Positions 7,837 through 15,836 of a stretch of DNA of 23,869 nt are shown in pieces. A program made the translations under genes and the position numbers. The notes beneath the pieces were generated by a model that saw only the letters and a program-made list of their open reading frames with translations, did not search any database and was not told the DNA's origin. The DNA comes from Bacteroidales bacterium. Its GTDB lineage: Bacteria > Bacteroidota > Bacteroidia > Bacteroidales > UBA10428. Each line of letters starts with the position of its first letter. Within the stretch, counting starts at the first letter, position 1. The DNA lies in contig DAOUOU010000010.1 of NCBI GenBank assembly GCA_030626465.1, positions 1 through 23,869 of the forward strand. Reading direction: 5' to 3'.

Positions 7837-8721
7837 TTATTCTTTTTTATGTCCTCCAATTGCAAATACTCTCGAAATATTAAATCCGAAATAGATACCT
7901 CCATCAGCCCACGAACCCATGGTTTCGGTTATGTAACCACTTTCTTCCATAATTTGAGAGTTTGTGAAGAATAGCTGAAATACATGACCTCCTGTTTCAA
8001 TATCAAATCCAAAGGAAAGCGGATTATAATATTTATCACTGGAAGCAGTATGATTTGCCCAGAAGTATTCAAATGTAAAGGCCACTCTTCTGAGAAATTT
8101 ATATCTGCCTCCTATACCCACTGCAAAAACGTCATTCTTTTCGTTGTAATCCACCAGGTTTCGATGCACATAAGTTGGCATGATTTGCAGTGAGATGGCT
8201 TCAGTAAATTTGCGGGCTGCCAATATCTGATGTGTGTAAGAAAAGCGATTCGTGAACTTAAAATTCTCGTCCTCTTCTTTTAGGGAATATATTCCCATGT
8301 TGGTATAATAGGAAATGGCAACAGGAAACTGGTGTGAACCTGTTGTTTGCCGGAACAGAGAGAATTTGAGTGATCCGTCGTACATTTTTTTGTAAGTGCT
8401 TCGGCGAAATCCTACCATCAACCAATCGTTTATTCCATAGCCAAAATCGAAACTAATAAGGGCATTATCAAGTCCCCACAGGTCATACCATCCCTGCTTC
8501 ACTTCTCCAAATCTGTGATTGATCCGGAAATCGAGCTGGCGGGCTTTCATTCTTTCGATTGAATGACTGTTTATAACACGGGTTGATTTAAAAGTATAAG
8601 CAACCTCCTGGGATTCTTCCTCAACCTGTTCCTCAAGCAAATCCATAAGATCATCCTGCGAATACAGATTGCTGCCAGCAAACAAAAACAACAGTGTAAA
8701 AAACGTAAACTTTATCTTCAT
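7837..8721 (-). CDS. DUF5777-family outer-membrane beta-barrel protein
   Basis: A 294-residue secreted protein. The signal peptide ends near LYSQ and is followed by an acidic linker (DLMDLLEEQVEEESQEVAYTF). Alternating strands rich in Tyr/Phe/Gly then follow (STRVINSHSIERMKARQLDF, HRFGEVKQGWYDLWGLDN, FDFGYGINDWLMVGFRRS), which match the DUF5777 pattern. The fold points to the outer membrane. The function is not characterised. The gene lies 13 bp downstream of the small cytochrome c gene in the same orientation. In my recollection DUF5777 genes often neighbour c-type cytochrome and YceI genes in Bacteroidota, so a role as a pore or scaffold for the redox module is plausible. Confidence 0.85.
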   Translation of the reverse strand: MKIKFTFFTLLFLFAGSNLYSQDDLMDLLEEQVEEESQEVAYTFKSTRVINSHSIERMKARQLDFRINHRFGEVKQGWYDLWGLDNALISFDFGYGINDWLMVGFRRSTYKKMYDGSLKFSLFRQTTGSHQFPVAISYYTNMGIYSLKEEDENFKFTNRFSYTHQILAARKFTEAISLQIMPTYVHRNLVDYNEKNDVFAVGIGGRYKFLRRVAFTFEYFWANHTASSDKYYNPLSFGFDIETGGHVFQLFFTNSQIMEESGYITETMGSWADGGIYFGFNISRVFAIGGHKKE

Positions 8722-8734
8722 GTTCGTTCGTATT

Positions 8735-9115
8735 TTAATTATCTTCAGCTCCTTGTTCTATCCATTTGAGGATAATAGCCCTATCATAATCATCAGCATA
8801 CTTGGCCATGCTGCCACTACCGCTTATTTTCTCGTACAAAAAACTACTTTCGGGATTTTCAATATTCAGGTAATTACCGTTTGTAAGATCAAAAAATGCG
8901 TTTTCACGTGTTAAATCAGGTGGAGATATGGGGTGACAGCTCACACATTTATTCTCAAAAATTGGTATGAGGTGTTCGTTAAAACTCACAACCTCAGGAA
9001 GGTTACCGGCATCGAAAGGTTCCCTTTGCTCATATTCGCACGAATAGAACATGCTAAGTGCTATTAGAATTGCTATTATCCCCGGTGAATTATATGAATT
9101 GACCTTCATTCTCAT
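8735..9115 (-). CDS. Monoheme cytochrome c lipoprotein
   Basis: A 126-residue secreted protein. A hydrophobic segment ends in YSC at Cys26, suggesting lipidation. It carries one c-type heme site CVSCH (57-61), followed by HPISPPDLT and a later Met (SGSMAKYADDY) as possible distal ligand. The end ILKWIEQGAED resembles small Planctomycete-type cytochrome c domains. The start ATG overlaps the stop of the upstream gene by 4 bp (ATGA), implying translational coupling. A second ATG two codons later is possible. It probably shuttles or accepts electrons next to the larger cytochrome encoded upstream. Confidence 0.85.
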   Translation of the reverse strand: MRMKVNSYNSPGIIAILIALSMFYSCEYEQREPFDAGNLPEVVSFNEHLIPIFENKCVSCHPISPPDLTRENAFFDLTNGNYLNIENPESSFLYEKISGSGSMAKYADDYDRAIILKWIEQGAEDN

Positions 9116-10395
9116 AAATCTTTGCTTTTGAAAATCAACTGTGTACCGGAGTTTCCGATATAATTGATGTCGTCATTATCGGATAATCTTATTGTGAAAC
9201 TGTAAGTGTTCTCCGGTGAAAAAGTAACATCTCCATTAATTCCTGTGTTAAGCTTTCTTTTTAACAATAGTCTGTACTCACTGTTTCTGCTATCAATACT
9301 ACCTGTTCCGATATTATTCAGTGCTTTAATATCAGGCTCTGATTCAGGTTGAAGAATATAATTACCCGGAAGTCCTGCAATTCCACGCATAAAAGCAATG
9401 AGGTTTTGTCTTTCTTCTTCGGTCTTAATTTTTCCCCAATACTGATCAGAACTTCCTTCATGTCCAACAGACTCAATGAAAGTGATCAGACTTTCTCTTG
9501 AATATCTGAGCGTTGAGACTTTATCGAGTCTGCCACCATCTGAGCCTGTGTAATCCCCGTTTCCGTTTATTCCATGACAAAACTTACAATCCCCGGTTTC
9601 ATTGAAAACAGTTCTGCCTTTAAAAGGATCACCTATGAAATCCGTTTTCATACCATCCAATAAGTAGTATGCAGGATCGAGCAACTTTCTGGTTCCATCA
9701 ATGAGTGTAATTTCCTGTCTTTCTCCACTCCACTCAAAAGCAGGACCTGCTCTGCTTCCTGCTTCTTCAGAGTTCCTTTGAACATTCGCTAAGTCTCCTG
9801 TTATGTTTCCCTGTTCGTTTGTTGCTAAATTGAATGCCATGTCGAAAGGAGCAGACAGAGCCAGGCTCCATACCCAAACATCTTTGGTATTACTGCCTTC
9901 CAAATCGAATAACAGAGTTAGCTTATCCTGGTTCCTCTGTAAGGTCCATTCATTGGTAGTATCAGTCTTTCGAGGATCTTCAGGACCATCAAATAACCAC
10001 GACATATAGGATGCATTTGCAGTGGTGTCTTTCCATTCTGCAAGTATGTATATGTATTCGTCATCATATCCAGCTTTGAGAGTCAGTTTGGAGTCGTTCC
10101 CCCTGTTAAAGTCGCTTAAACCGCTATAGGTGCCTGTCATATTCAGGTATCCTTCCTCATACAGGTTGCCGCTTGCAAGATTGCCAAGCTCAATTTCAAC
10201 ATAATTGGCATCCTTCCAGTAAGCTGAGTTTAACTGATCCTGCGGAATCCAAAAATACGCTGCCTCAAGTTGCTCTGTTGCTTTTGGTGTATTTGGCAAA
10301 TATCCCCTTGGAGGAATTCGTTTCTCAGATTCACATGAACAGAAAATTACCAACACGAATAATGCATTGGCCCACTTAGAAAATCCATTTGTCAT
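9112..10395 (-). CDS. Lipoprotein with ethylbenzene-dehydrogenase-like heme-binding domain and embedded cytochrome c domain
   Basis: A 427-residue secreted protein with a lipoprotein-like signal (VIFCSC, Cys21). Residues ~35-245 resemble the first part of the EB_dh domain: the AGYDDEYIYILAEWKD strand, a long acidic insert, DKLTLLFDLEG, and VWVWSLALSAPFDMAF. A single cytochrome c motif CKFCH (270-274) follows (FKGRTVFNETGDCKFCHGIN), with Met336 (AFMRGIAGLPG) as likely axial ligand. Residues ~350-427 return to EB_dh-like strands (YRLLLKRKLNTGINGDV, YSFTIRLSDNDDINYIG). EB_dh domains bind heme b as the gamma subunit of DMSO-reductase-type dehydrogenases. No molybdenum subunit or iron-sulfur subunit is encoded nearby. 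First gene of the five-gene run. A role in envelope electron transfer is inferred. Confidence 0.75.
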   Translation of the reverse strand: MTNGFSKWANALFVLVIFCSCESEKRIPPRGYLPNTPKATEQLEAAYFWIPQDQLNSAYWKDANYVEIELGNLASGNLYEEGYLNMTGTYSGLSDFNRGNDSKLTLKAGYDDEYIYILAEWKDTTANASYMSWLFDGPEDPRKTDTTNEWTLQRNQDKLTLLFDLEGSNTKDVWVWSLALSAPFDMAFNLATNEQGNITGDLANVQRNSEEAGSRAGPAFEWSGERQEITLIDGTRKLLDPAYYLLDGMKTDFIGDPFKGRTVFNETGDCKFCHGINGNGDYTGSDGGRLDKVSTLRYSRESLITFIESVGHEGSSDQYWGKIKTEEERQNLIAFMRGIAGLPGNYILQPESEPDIKALNNIGTGSIDSRNSEYRLLLKRKLNTGINGDVTFSPENTYSFTIRLSDNDDINYIGNSGTQLIFKSKDL

Positions 10396-10506
10396 ATTCT
10401 CTCACTTCTATTGATTCCCTGCGCTATTTGTACTTTGTTTTTTAAGACAAAATTTGACGGATTCAGGTAAAAAACTTCATAGGCCCTTATGGTCTGAGTA
10501 ATATAC

Positions 10507-10533
10507 AAACAGAGGGCATACAACCCTCTGTTT
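10507..10533 (-). terminator. Hairpin terminator downstream of the YceI-like lipoprotein gene
   Basis: A perfect 10-bp stem pairs AAACAGAGGG (10507-10516) with CCCTCTGTTT (10524-10533) around a 7-nt loop, 15 bp after the stop of the upstream minus-strand gene. On the minus strand it is followed by TTTGTATATT, a moderate T-rich tail. It separates that gene from the cytochrome operon starting at 10395. Confidence 0.7.
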
Positions 10534-10547
10534 TTAATCTCTTCTAA

Positions 10548-11645
10548 TTAAAGAGGTTTATTAAATTGTGCAGACAATTTAACAGTGATTTCCGCATCTC
10601 CTACATGTCCGCTGGAAATATCGAAATCATCCAGAGCAGCATATTTAAACCATCCGTAGAAGCTGGCATAGGTTCTGGTGTTATCATCATTAGTATATCC
10701 TTCCAGATAACTAAAATACATATCAACGTTTTTTGTAACACCTGCAAAAGTAAAATCTCCTTTTGCCAGATAACCTGTTCCATAAGGAGTCACTTCTGTA
10801 CTTACAAAAGTGGCAACCCCTGTACTTCCGACAATAGCACTTTGTTTCATATAAGTTGTTACTGCACCTTCGCCCCAAAGATCATATTCTTCTAATTCTT
10901 CATTTGGCCAGCTCGTATAAACACTTCCGTCGGAACAGTAGTTATCAACTGTATCAGCAGGATCTTTCTGAACTTTGAAGCTATTCGTAATACATCCGGT
11001 AATTCCGTCCCGTCCATGACCACATGGAGGTGATGGCGAACCAGTTTCCACACTTGTAATATCAACCCATGCTCTGATCACAGTATTCTGAGGAGCAGTC
11101 TCATCAAAATTCATTTCATCAAAACCAACACTCGAAAAATGGCCTGAAAATACCGCATTAACCGCATCGTATGGGAATTCAAATCCAATCATGCTATGCG
11201 TATTATCCCATACCCAACCGTCATCCAGATCAACCATACCATTTCCGTCTGAAACCAGTCCGGCCAGTACAATATCTGAAGTTTGATCTCCCTCGACTGT
11301 TAGTTCAGATTCGACTCCGCTAAGAATTACAGTGTTAGCTGATTTCAGTAAATTATTGTTGTTTGATGGTTCCCATTTTGCATTTATATAGTAGGTACCA
11401 GATTGAATTCCAATAATAGAATACATACCATTTTCATCAACAACTACTCTTGCTAAAATATTTGCAGCATTAGCCTCTGTACTTAAAGTAACAATTGCTC
11501 CATCAGCTACCGTACCATCTTCAAGACCTACACTTCCGCTTAGCGTTCCATATTTGGTCTCTTCTTTGTCATTACATTGGATCAGTAATATTGTTATACA
11601 AATAACAGATGCAATTAATCCAAAATTTTTTAATACTTTTCTCAT
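10548..11645 (-). CDS. Lipoprotein with carboxypeptidase-regulatory-like domain and YceI-like domain
   Basis: A 365-residue protein. The signal peptide ends ITILLIQC, a good lipobox with Cys24. Residues ~33-115 form a carboxypeptidase-regulatory-like beta sandwich (YGTLSGSVGLEDGTVADGAI, GMYSIIGIQSGTYYINAKWE). Residues ~140-365 resemble YceI: WVWDNTHSMIGFEFPY, AVFSGHFSSVGFDEMNFDET, AWVDITSVETGSP, GYLAKGDFTFAGVTKNVDMYF and a final AEITVKLSAQFN strand. An insert with CGHGRDGITGC and a third Cys (NYCSDG) is unusual for YceI and could bind metal or form disulfides. The gene is divergent from the Fnr-type regulator, with FNR-like sites in the shared upstream region. It probably handles a small hydrophobic or redox molecule at the envelope. 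Confidence 0.75.
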   Translation of the reverse strand: MRKVLKNFGLIASVICITILLIQCNDKEETKYGTLSGSVGLEDGTVADGAIVTLSTEANAANILARVVVDENGMYSIIGIQSGTYYINAKWEPSNNNNLLKSANTVILSGVESELTVEGDQTSDIVLAGLVSDGNGMVDLDDGWVWDNTHSMIGFEFPYDAVNAVFSGHFSSVGFDEMNFDETAPQNTVIRAWVDITSVETGSPSPPCGHGRDGITGCITNSFKVQKDPADTVDNYCSDGSVYTSWPNEELEEYDLWGEGAVTTYMKQSAIVGSTGVATFVSTEVTPYGTGYLAKGDFTFAGVTKNVDMYFSYLEGYTNDDNTRTYASFYGWFKYAALDDFDISSGHVGDAEITVKLSAQFNKPL

Positions 11646-11755
11646 AATATCTAACGAATTTAAATTTGTAAAATTTACTTAGGAGTTACGAGCAATTATA
11701 CGTAATAATCTCAGATTGAATCATTTAAATCAGTTGATATTCGCTTTGTTAGCAA

Positions 11756-11769
11756 TTGATATTTATTCA
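11756..11769. promoter_or_regulatory. Weak FNR-like site
   Basis: TTGATATTTATTCA matches eight of the ten defined positions of the E. coli FNR box TTGAT-N4-ATCAA. It lies 111 bp upstream of the start of the YceI-like lipoprotein gene. On its own it is weak evidence in such AT-rich DNA. Confidence 0.3.
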
Positions 11770-11799
11770 GTTTGAGATTGGAATTGAACAAAAATTTTA

Positions 11800-11813
11800 T
11801 TGAGATAAATCAA
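11800..11813. promoter_or_regulatory. Near-consensus FNR box
   Basis: TTGAGATAAATCAA matches nine of ten defined positions of TTGAT-N4-ATCAA. It lies in the region between the divergent YceI-like lipoprotein gene and the Fnr-type regulator gene. Its centre is about 30 bp upstream of the middle of a TAnnTTTG element, placing it near -37 to -41 of the predicted start site, the usual place for FNR activation or autorepression. Confidence 0.5.
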
Positions 11814-11832
11814 TTTTTGAACTGATTTATAT

Positions 11833-11840
11833 TATATTTG
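11833..11840 (+). promoter_or_regulatory. Bacteroidota -7 element (TATATTTG) before the Fnr-type gene
   Basis: TATATTTG is an exact match to the TAnnTTTG consensus of the primary sigma factor in Bacteroidota. A start near 11847 would give a ~120-nt leader before the ATG at 11966. No TTTG is found at the usual -33 spacing, where the FNR-like box lies nearby instead, which fits activator dependence. Confidence 0.45.
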
Positions 11841-11965
11841 TTTAATATTTAAGGATATTAAAATCCTGAAATACAGTTTATAGTTTTAAATACGGTTCAT
11901 TTAATGAGTATTCATTTACACAGGATTGCTCTGAACCTTAATTTGTCATAAATAACTATTATTGA

Positions 11966-12649
11966 ATGGAACTTAACAATTGTGTGTATTGCACCAGGAA
12001 AACGGCGTGTTTCAATTACCTCTCGAAGGAGGAATTAGAATTTTTTAATACGAATAAGATTACAATCAGATACAAAAAAGGCGAAACTATCATTAAACAG
12101 GGAACGGTATTTAACCAGGTAATCTCGTTCAATGCAGGATTGGCCAAACTTAATATTGAAGTTGACAGCAGACGAAATTTATTAATTGGTCTGATCAGGC
12201 CTTCAGAAATTCTTGCTGGTCCGGGAATGTTTTCCGATAATAAATATACATTTTCAGTGACTGCATTGATTGATTCAATTATTTGCCTGATTGATGTTGA
12301 TACCTTCAAGAAAATACTTCGGAGCAATGAGAAATTTGCAGAAAGCTTTTTGAATTCATTTTCCCAGCGGTATATTGATACCTGTAATAGATTTGTAAGC
12401 ATCACACAAAAGCAAATGCATGGCAGAGTTGCTGATGCATTAATTTTTCTTTCGGAAAGCGTTTATAACTCCGATAATTTTGAATTGTATTTTTCCAGGC
12501 AGGAATTAGCCGATTTTACAGGTATGTCAAAAGAAAGTATCTGCCGTGTACTCAAAGAATTTAATAATGAGCATATCGTTCATTCCAAAGGAAGAATGAT
12601 CTCTATACAGGATAAACAGGTACTTAGACGGATTAATGAAGCAGGTTAG
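11966..12649 (+). CDS. Crp/Fnr-family regulator with FNR-type [4Fe-4S] cysteines
   Basis: A 227-residue regulator. Residues ~20-115 are the cyclic-nucleotide-binding-like sensor domain. Residues ~150-220 are a winged helix whose recognition helix reads FTGMSKESICRVLKEF. Cysteines C6, C9 and C15 reproduce the CX2CX5C spacing of E. coli FNR C20/C23/C29. C107 (SIICLIDVDTF) aligns with FNR C122, with nearly the same distance from the third cysteine (92 versus 93). This predicts oxygen sensing by a [4Fe-4S] cluster. In the recognition helix, Glu190 and Arg194 match FNR E209 and R213, while Cys193 replaces S212. The gene is divergent from the envelope redox cluster, with an FNR box between them, so it probably controls that cluster and possibly itself. 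Confidence 0.9.
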   Translation: MELNNCVYCTRKTACFNYLSKEELEFFNTNKITIRYKKGETIIKQGTVFNQVISFNAGLAKLNIEVDSRRNLLIGLIRPSEILAGPGMFSDNKYTFSVTALIDSIICLIDVDTFKKILRSNEKFAESFLNSFSQRYIDTCNRFVSITQKQMHGRVADALIFLSESVYNSDNFELYFSRQELADFTGMSKESICRVLKEFNNEHIVHSKGRMISIQDKQVLRRINEAG

Positions 12650-12779
12650 CTGTCAATCCCGTCCCCAAATGCCATACTTTATAAATCTCTTTGAGCCCTT
12701 CTGTTACGTGTGTAAAAACATTTTATAAAGCAGGTTTTTGTTTTTAATAGTGAGATAGTCTATATTTTTTCACGTATAA

Positions 12780-15410
12780 TTATAACCCAAACCTGTAAGA
12801 AAGTTTAATTAAAAAGACATCTCTGGGGTATGTGTCTAAAAATAATGTTTTTATACCTTCACCAAGGTTGAAATTTCCCATGTTCTGTGTTTCTGATCTG
12901 TTTTGAGTCCAAACGAAGTATACCACCGAACCTGGTAAATATTCCCAGCGTACAACAAGATTCGAATTAAAATCAAAAACATTGAAATTCGGCTGATCAA
13001 AAGTATAATCAATTGTTCCATTGATAGTTTCATCAATTTCATATACTTCTTCGTTTGCATTATAGTAAAGTTGTTCATCAGAATAAAGCATGAACCTGTT
13101 ATTGAAATCATCGGCCCCGGGATTGTGAATGTACTTGAACTCTGTATATTCGCCGGCTGAGATAAATGGCATGCCGTAATATTGAATAGTAAAATCAGGT
13201 GTTATGTTGAAATTGATTCGAATGGTCATGGAGGTGGTGGTTTGATTCAAAGACCCTCTTATATAGCGTGCTTCTTCAAGATCGTCGAGAGTTTCAACCC
13301 ATTCAATTTCATCGTATCGTTTGCTATATCCGGGATACATTGAAATATTTAAAGCGTCTGATAGCTGAACGCGTATTCCAAAATTTGTGCTATGATTATA
13401 GCCTGTTTTATGATCCCGCACATAAGACTGATAATTAACTGAAAATTGTATTTTCTTCCGATTATCGGTGTCTAAATATACCCAGGGATTCCAACTGCCA
13501 TCATACATCAAAGCCGGTCCCCCCCGAAGGGTCTCAGTTGAAATAAATTTACTTTCTCTTGATACACCACCTCCCATGGCCCAGTAATTCTTGAAAGTCC
13601 AGTGAGCATTAAAGTTTCCTCCGAAGTATCTCTTTTCCGGGCCAAATGTCATTCCGTACCATTGGTTGATATTCAGATTAAAATTCCGGAAAATTGAGAA
13701 AGGTTCTCTTTGTCTGAAACCAACCCAGACAATTTCCTGTATTTCATCATTCCGTCTCAAATAGCCGATATCATTCGAATTAAATCCCGGTGACCGCCAG
13801 GTCAGCCAGATGGTATACATCCATTTTCCATTGCCCGCTTTTCCATGCTGTATGGTACCCGATATACCACTTAAATTTGTACGTGTCGAATCAACACTAA
13901 GATGTTTGGCATCAGTTCGCTGAAAAAAATGAGGAGCTGAAGTTTGTGTTTCATAAATTGCTTTTTTTGTTCCAAGCACATTGCTGAAAGCTGTATTGAA
14001 ATTGAAATAATATGTTTTGTCTTTCCATTGGTGATTAAAATCGATACCACCGGTATAAGCTGCTTTATGTATATTATCTTCAAGATAGGGTTCTGATAAA
14101 TTACGATTCGTAGCAGTGACCATAGCCCCGATACGGGTGTTGGAATTGTTGAAGTCTTTTTGTATGCGTGTTGCAAAGTAGTTGGTAAAAGGTTCAACGA
14201 CAATTTCCCTGCGTTCCCCATTGAGATCTATCGTTGAGATCTCTTTCTGTGTAATACTCTCCATCAAACCGGCAGACCACCCTTTTTTTGTTTTACCTGT
14301 TATTTTAAATGCGCCGAGAATTGTAGTATTCGTTGGACGGTCTTCAAACTCATTGTCTTCAAGATCAGAATAATATGACGGAGATTTTCCGATTCTTCGG
14401 GAATAAAATAAATTATCGCTTGAAAGCGGACCTCCGCCGGGTGTAAGTCTGAAATTCAGAATATTCTTGCCTTCAATAAAGAAAGGACGTTTTTCATCAA
14501 ATTTTGTCTCAAAGGTTGTAAGATTGACCTCAGACGGATCAGCCTCAACCTGACCAAAATCAGGATTAATCGTGAGATCGAGTGTAAAATCATTTGAAAG
14601 ACCCCATTTCGCATCAAGACCAATATTTCCGAAAACATCCCTCCCGTCTGCAAAAGGATTTTCCGGATCGCGCTGATAGGATTCATAGCCTCCTGCAACA
14701 TAGGGGATTATATCTCTTTGTTTTTGTGGATTTATGTTGCGGATCCCATGCAATTCGCCAAAATAAGAAACCCAGCCTGCTGCTGTCGGGGAAATGAATT
14801 GCCAGAGCGTTGTTTCTTGTTTTCTAAACAAAATGCGACCTATCTGTAAACCCCATATGTATTCATTTTGTTTGCCAAATCTCAACTGAGTAAAGGGAAT
14901 GCGAATTTCCGCTGTCCACCCCTGATCATTTATGTTTGTTTTACAGTACCATATAGGGTCCCAGCTATTATCAGAACTTTCATTATCAATCACAATCTCA
15001 TCTGTTTTAACTCCGGATGCACTGACAGCAAATGTGAAACCTGTTCTCAGATCGTGGTAACTATCGATAGCGATTCCGACCAGGTCACCATCAAATCCAT
15101 CACGTCGCGACATTCGCTTTACTATACTATCGGGGGATGAGTCGAAGCATTGAATAGCAAAATAAATATTGTTGTCATCATAGACAATCTTGAACCTGGT
15201 ATCTTCTGATGCAGGTTGCTCTGCATGTGGTTCATGCTGTATAAAATTACTGTTCCACTCCACGATATTCCATGCTTCCTCATCAAAAATACCATCAATT
15301 CGGGGAGGATCGGTTGTTATCCTGGCTGTATTATAGATTCTCTTTTGCCCAACAATTACCTCAACGACCAGCAATAAAAATAGGATACACAGAAATAATA
15401 TCTTATGCAT
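12780..15410 (-). CDS. DUF5916-family secreted protein (carbohydrate-binding-9-like N-terminus, membrane-barrel C-terminus)
   Basis: The start is set at the ATG at 15410 because it begins a clear signal peptide (MHKILFLCILFLLLVVEVIV, cleavage near GQ). An upstream TTG at 15437 would only add a charged prefix. The N-terminal ~200 residues resemble a CBM9-like domain: ITTDPPRIDGIFDEEAW, RFKIVYDDNNIYFAIQCFD, FTFAVSASGVKTDE, WTAEIRIPFTQLRFG. DUF5916 features follow (LTINPDFGQVEADPSEVNLT, DEKRPFFIEGKNI). The last ~450 residues are alternating aromatic strands ending in FLIKLSYRFGL, consistent with an outer-membrane barrel. The ligand and function are unknown. Neighbours on both sides are unrelated, and the gene appears monocistronic. 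Confidence 0.9.
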   Translation of the reverse strand: MHKILFLCILFLLLVVEVIVGQKRIYNTARITTDPPRIDGIFDEEAWNIVEWNSNFIQHEPHAEQPASEDTRFKIVYDDNNIYFAIQCFDSSPDSIVKRMSRRDGFDGDLVGIAIDSYHDLRTGFTFAVSASGVKTDEIVIDNESSDNSWDPIWYCKTNINDQGWTAEIRIPFTQLRFGKQNEYIWGLQIGRILFRKQETTLWQFISPTAAGWVSYFGELHGIRNINPQKQRDIIPYVAGGYESYQRDPENPFADGRDVFGNIGLDAKWGLSNDFTLDLTINPDFGQVEADPSEVNLTTFETKFDEKRPFFIEGKNILNFRLTPGGGPLSSDNLFYSRRIGKSPSYYSDLEDNEFEDRPTNTTILGAFKITGKTKKGWSAGLMESITQKEISTIDLNGERREIVVEPFTNYFATRIQKDFNNSNTRIGAMVTATNRNLSEPYLEDNIHKAAYTGGIDFNHQWKDKTYYFNFNTAFSNVLGTKKAIYETQTSAPHFFQRTDAKHLSVDSTRTNLSGISGTIQHGKAGNGKWMYTIWLTWRSPGFNSNDIGYLRRNDEIQEIVWVGFRQREPFSIFRNFNLNINQWYGMTFGPEKRYFGGNFNAHWTFKNYWAMGGGVSRESKFISTETLRGGPALMYDGSWNPWVYLDTDNRKKIQFSVNYQSYVRDHKTGYNHSTNFGIRVQLSDALNISMYPGYSKRYDEIEWVETLDDLEEARYIRGSLNQTTTSMTIRINFNITPDFTIQYYGMPFISAGEYTEFKYIHNPGADDFNNRFMLYSDEQLYYNANEEVYEIDETINGTIDYTFDQPNFNVFDFNSNLVVRWEYLPGSVVYFVWTQNRSETQNMGNFNLGEGIKTLFLDTYPRDVFLIKLSYRFGL

Positions 15411-15588
15411 AACGGTTTTGGTTTTTGGTGATCGCAATTTAAGCGAATATTATTTTATTAGAAATAATCTGCACATAAAAGTTGTTAAAATTTGATATTT
15501 GTATAATTTGCGTATAGTTATTGACAGAATAGGGTTTAATCATTACTTTTGAGATTGCACCAAGATGTAAATAATTTCAATTGATGCC

Positions 15589-15831
15589 ATGCTGAAAAAA
15601 AAGATATGGCCTGATCCCTAATCTCGTTGCTACTGTAAAAGAGTATATGAAACATGAAAACAGCATATTGTCAACTATAACTGAGATGCGAACCAAAGCC
15701 ATTAAAGGGGTTCTTTCAGAGAATGACCGTGTTGAGCCGGATAACAATATTGTTGCTTGCAGGAATAGTAAATGATTTAAATCTGAATACGGGAATTTGG
15801 AGTAAGCAATAGAAGAACAGAACAGAATATA
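15589..15831 (+). pseudogene. Decayed lemA-like gene remnant
   Basis: Frame 15602-15775 reads RYGLIPNLVATVKEYMKHE, then SILSTITEMRTKAI and a degenerate tail before TGA. This matches the conserved LemA core (RRADLIPNLV, TVKGY, HE, then a TEARAKA-like segment). A second frame at about 15776-15831 reads FKSEYGNLE, a stop, then AIEEQNRI, resembling the LemA pattern ending in ENRI. An ATG at 15589 opens MLKKKIWPDP and stops, so the LemA N-terminus with its membrane anchor is missing or reduced. Frameshifts, stops and the ~45-residue N-terminal loss mark this as a dead copy. The 150 bp before it (15438-15588) show nothing recognisable. Confidence 0.6.
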
Positions 15832-15836
15832 AACTA

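Noticed and set aside
12677..12730. Inverted repeat CTTTATAAA / TTTATAAAG between the Fnr-type gene and the DUF5916 gene, considered as a terminator
   Set aside because: The loop is 36 nt and the stem is only A/T except one pair per end, so it is not convincing as an intrinsic terminator despite the T-rich tail downstream.
14868..15140. Plus-strand ORFs within the DUF5916 gene
   Set aside because: They are antisense shadows without motifs, while the minus-strand frame is continuous and matches a known family.
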